NCBI GenBank assembly: GCA_026874595.1
Contig: CM049315.1
Location: forward strand, 62,927,389-62,991,388
Direction: 5' to 3'
Source: Sipunculus nudus
Taxonomy: Eukaryota > Annelida > Sipuncula > Golfingiida > Sipunculidae
Length of the DNA: 64,000 nucleotides
Part shown: positions 62,001 to 64,000 of the stretch, piece by piece
How positions within the stretch are numbered: position 1 is the first letter of the stretch
Layout of the letters: each line of letters opens with the position of its first letter
Program-made: the position numbers and the translations under genes
The notes under the pieces: model-generated
The model's input: the letters and a program-made list of their open reading frames with translations, nothing else
The model's database searches: none
What the model was told of the DNA's origin: nothing

Positions 62001-64000
62001 CATAGCAGATTTAAATTGCAAAAGAATCAATTCAGGAGCTTTATTAGGCCATTAAGAACCAGTTAGAAACGTCTTTTACGCCGAAATCAGCTCTTTTTTT
62101 CGTAATACAAGATCGTGATTTGTGCAGAAACGGCTGATTTAAACTGCGATAGAAGCGTTTTAATAGCTTCATTAGGCCATTTAGAAATTGGTAAAAACGT
62201 CGCTCTTGCTGAAATCAGATCGGTTTTCGCGTAATACAACATCGTGTTGTGCAAAAAAGAAGATTAAAATTGCAAAAGAAGCAATTCAGAAGCTCCATTA
62301 GGCCATTTAGAACCGGGTACAAACATCGATCTCGCCGAAATCAGCTAGGTTTTTGCCTAATTCATGATCGTGTGTTGTGCAAAAATTGCAGATTTAAATT
62401 GCAAAAGAAGCAATTCAGAAACTTTATTAGGCCGTTTAGAATCCGATACAAACGTCTTTTACGCCGAAATCAGCTCGGTTTTTGCGTAATACAAGATCGT
62501 GTTTTGTGCAAAGATGACCGATTTAAACTGCGAAAGAAGCGTTTTAAAAGCTTCATCAGGCCATTAAGAACCAGTTAGCAACGTCGTTTTTGCTGAAATC
62601 AGTTCGGTTTTTTTTTTGCGTAATTCAAAATCGTCTGTTGTGCAAAGATGACCGATTTAAACTGCTAAAGAAGCGTTTTAGAAGCTTCATCAGGCAATTA
62701 AGAAGTTAGAAACGTCGTTTTTGCTAAAATCAGCTCGATTTTTTAGCGTAATATAAGATGGTGTTTGTCCAAAGATGACCGATTTAAACTGCAAAAGAAG
62801 AGTTAAAGAAGCTTCAATAGGCCACTTAAAACCAGTTACAAAGATCTTTTTTGAAGAAATCGACTCGGTTTTTGCGTTATAATAGATCATGATCCGTGCA
62901 AAAATGGTCAATTTAAACTGCGAAAGAAGCGTTTCAGAAACTTCATTAGGCGACTTAAAACCCGTTACAATCGTCGTTTTCGTCGCAATCAGCTCGGTTT
63001 TCGCGTACTACAAGATCGTGTGTTGTGCAAAAATGGCCGTTCAAATTGCAAATGAAGCGTTTTAATAGCTTCATCAGGCCATTTAAAACAAGTTACAAAC
63101 GTCGTTTCTGCCGAAATCAGCTAGGTTTTCGCTTTAAACAAGATCGTGTCTTGTGCAATGATCACCGATTTAAACTGTGAAAGAAGCGTTTTAGAAGCTT
63201 CATCAGGCCATTAAGAACCAGTTAGAAACGTCGTTTTTGCTGAAATCAGCTCGATTTTTTTTTGCGTAATGCAAGATCGTGTTTGTGCAAATATTGCAGA
63301 TTTAAATTGCAAAAGAATCAATTCAGGAGCTTTATTAGGCCATTTAAAACCAGATACCAACGTCTTTTCCGCCGAAATCAGCTCGGTTTTTGCGTAATAC
63401 AAGACCGTGTTTTGTGCAAAGATGACCGATTTAAACTGCCAAGGAACCTTTTAGAAGCTTCATCAGGCCATCAAAAACCAGTTAGTAACGTCTTTTTTGC
63501 TGAAATCAGCTCGATTTTTTGCGTAATACAAAATCGTGTGTTGTGCAAAGATTACCGATTTAAACTGCTAAAGAAGCGTTTTAGAAGCTTCATCAGGCCA
63601 TTAAGAACCAGTTAGAAACGTCTTTTACGCCGAAATCAGCTCTTTTTTTCGTAATACATGATCGTGATTTGTGCAGAAACGGCTGATTTAAACTGCGATA
63701 GAAGCGTTTTAATAGCTTCATTAGGCCATTTAGAAATTGGTAAAAACGTCGCTCTTGCTGAAATCAGATCGGTTTTCGCGTAATACAACATCGTGTTGTG
63801 CAAAATAGAAGATTAAAATTGCAAAAGAAGCAATTCAGAAGCTCCATTAGGCCATTTAGAACCGGATACAAACATCCATCTCGCCGAAATCAGCTAGGTT
63901 TTTGCCTAATTCAGGAACGTGTGTTGTGCAAAAATTACAGATTTCAATTGCAAAAGAAGCAATTCAGAAGCTTCATTAGGCCGTTTAGAATCAGATACAA
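56077..64000 (+). repeat. 129 bp satellite array, right arm
   Basis: About 61 monomers continue in the same orientation to the window edge and follow 36042 to about 44090 of copy 1. Apart from T-tract length changes and scattered substitutions, the main difference is a one-monomer deletion near 62046. No gene or other element is seen. Confidence 0.97.

Larger units (their letters stand above)
48249..64000 (+). repeat. 20.04 kb tandem duplication, copy 2 (truncated by window end)
   Basis: This is the second copy of the unit starting at 28213. The boundary lies in the T-tract region at about 48242-48255. Upstream the monomer is a CATCAAAAACCAGTTAGTAAC type with no match upstream of 28213; downstream the match to copy 1 is nearly perfect. 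Differences noticed include AATATCGTG against AACATCGTG (31061 and 51097), a TTAAAAACTAG / TTAAAAACCAG change (32293), CATCAGG against CATTAGG near 36185 and 56220, GACGACCG against GATGACCG (40024 and 60058), and one 129 bp deletion near 62046. Confidence 0.93.

Noticed and set aside
1-64000. CRISPR array
   Set aside because: The repeat is 129 bp with no constant-repeat/variable-spacer pattern. Whole monomers are similar, and the sequence is eukaryotic satellite.

Overview
The window is almost entirely tandem satellite DNA from a eukaryotic genome, most likely a metazoan and perhaps an invertebrate. The organism cannot be named from the sequence. The basic monomer is about 129 bp (usually 124-134) and is AT-rich. 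It is recognised by the landmarks GAAATCAGCTCGG, a variable T-tract, GCGTAATACAAGATCGTG, TGTGCAAAGATGACCGATTT and GAAGCTTCATCAGGCCATT. Roughly 460 monomers, all in one orientation, fill about 59.8 of the 64 kb. I see no credible protein gene, rRNA, tRNA or CRISPR. The many small open frames arise because 129 bp is exactly 43 codons, so an open frame carries over from one monomer into the next.

The monomers fall into recurring variant classes whose order repeats, giving nested higher-order repeats (HORs). From 1 to about 10.9 kb there are three related superunits of about 3.1, 4.1 and 3.7 kb, with a 12-monomer (about 1547 bp) sub-period. Around 11.1-12.2 kb there is a 3-monomer (384 bp) period. 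From 13.76 to 20.99 kb an 18-monomer block (2326 bp) is followed by two near-identical 19-monomer blocks (2452 bp each). From about 21.2 to 27 kb the array replays, with monomer-sized gains and losses, the order seen at 6.2-13 kb. A further 12-monomer period appears at 45.6-48 kb.

The largest structure is a tandem duplication of about 20.04 kb. Copy 1 is about 28213-48248; copy 2 begins at about 48249 and runs out of the window. The copies differ by scattered single bases, T-tract lengths and one clean 129 bp monomer deletion near 62046.

Each 20 kb copy carries the same 2083 bp insertion at the same place in a monomer (33959-36041 and 53994-56076). It has GC-rich terminal inverted repeats (TIRs) of about 235-250 bp, built largely from a 16 bp tandem subrepeat, an AT-rich interior with no recognisable transposase, and an 11 bp flanking direct repeat, CGTTTTAGAAG. 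It looks like a non-autonomous Foldback-like or Mutator-like DNA transposon that entered the satellite before the 20 kb duplication. The insertion, the nested HORs and the duplication together record satellite growth by unequal exchange. The array could be centromeric or pericentromeric, but nothing in the sequence proves that.
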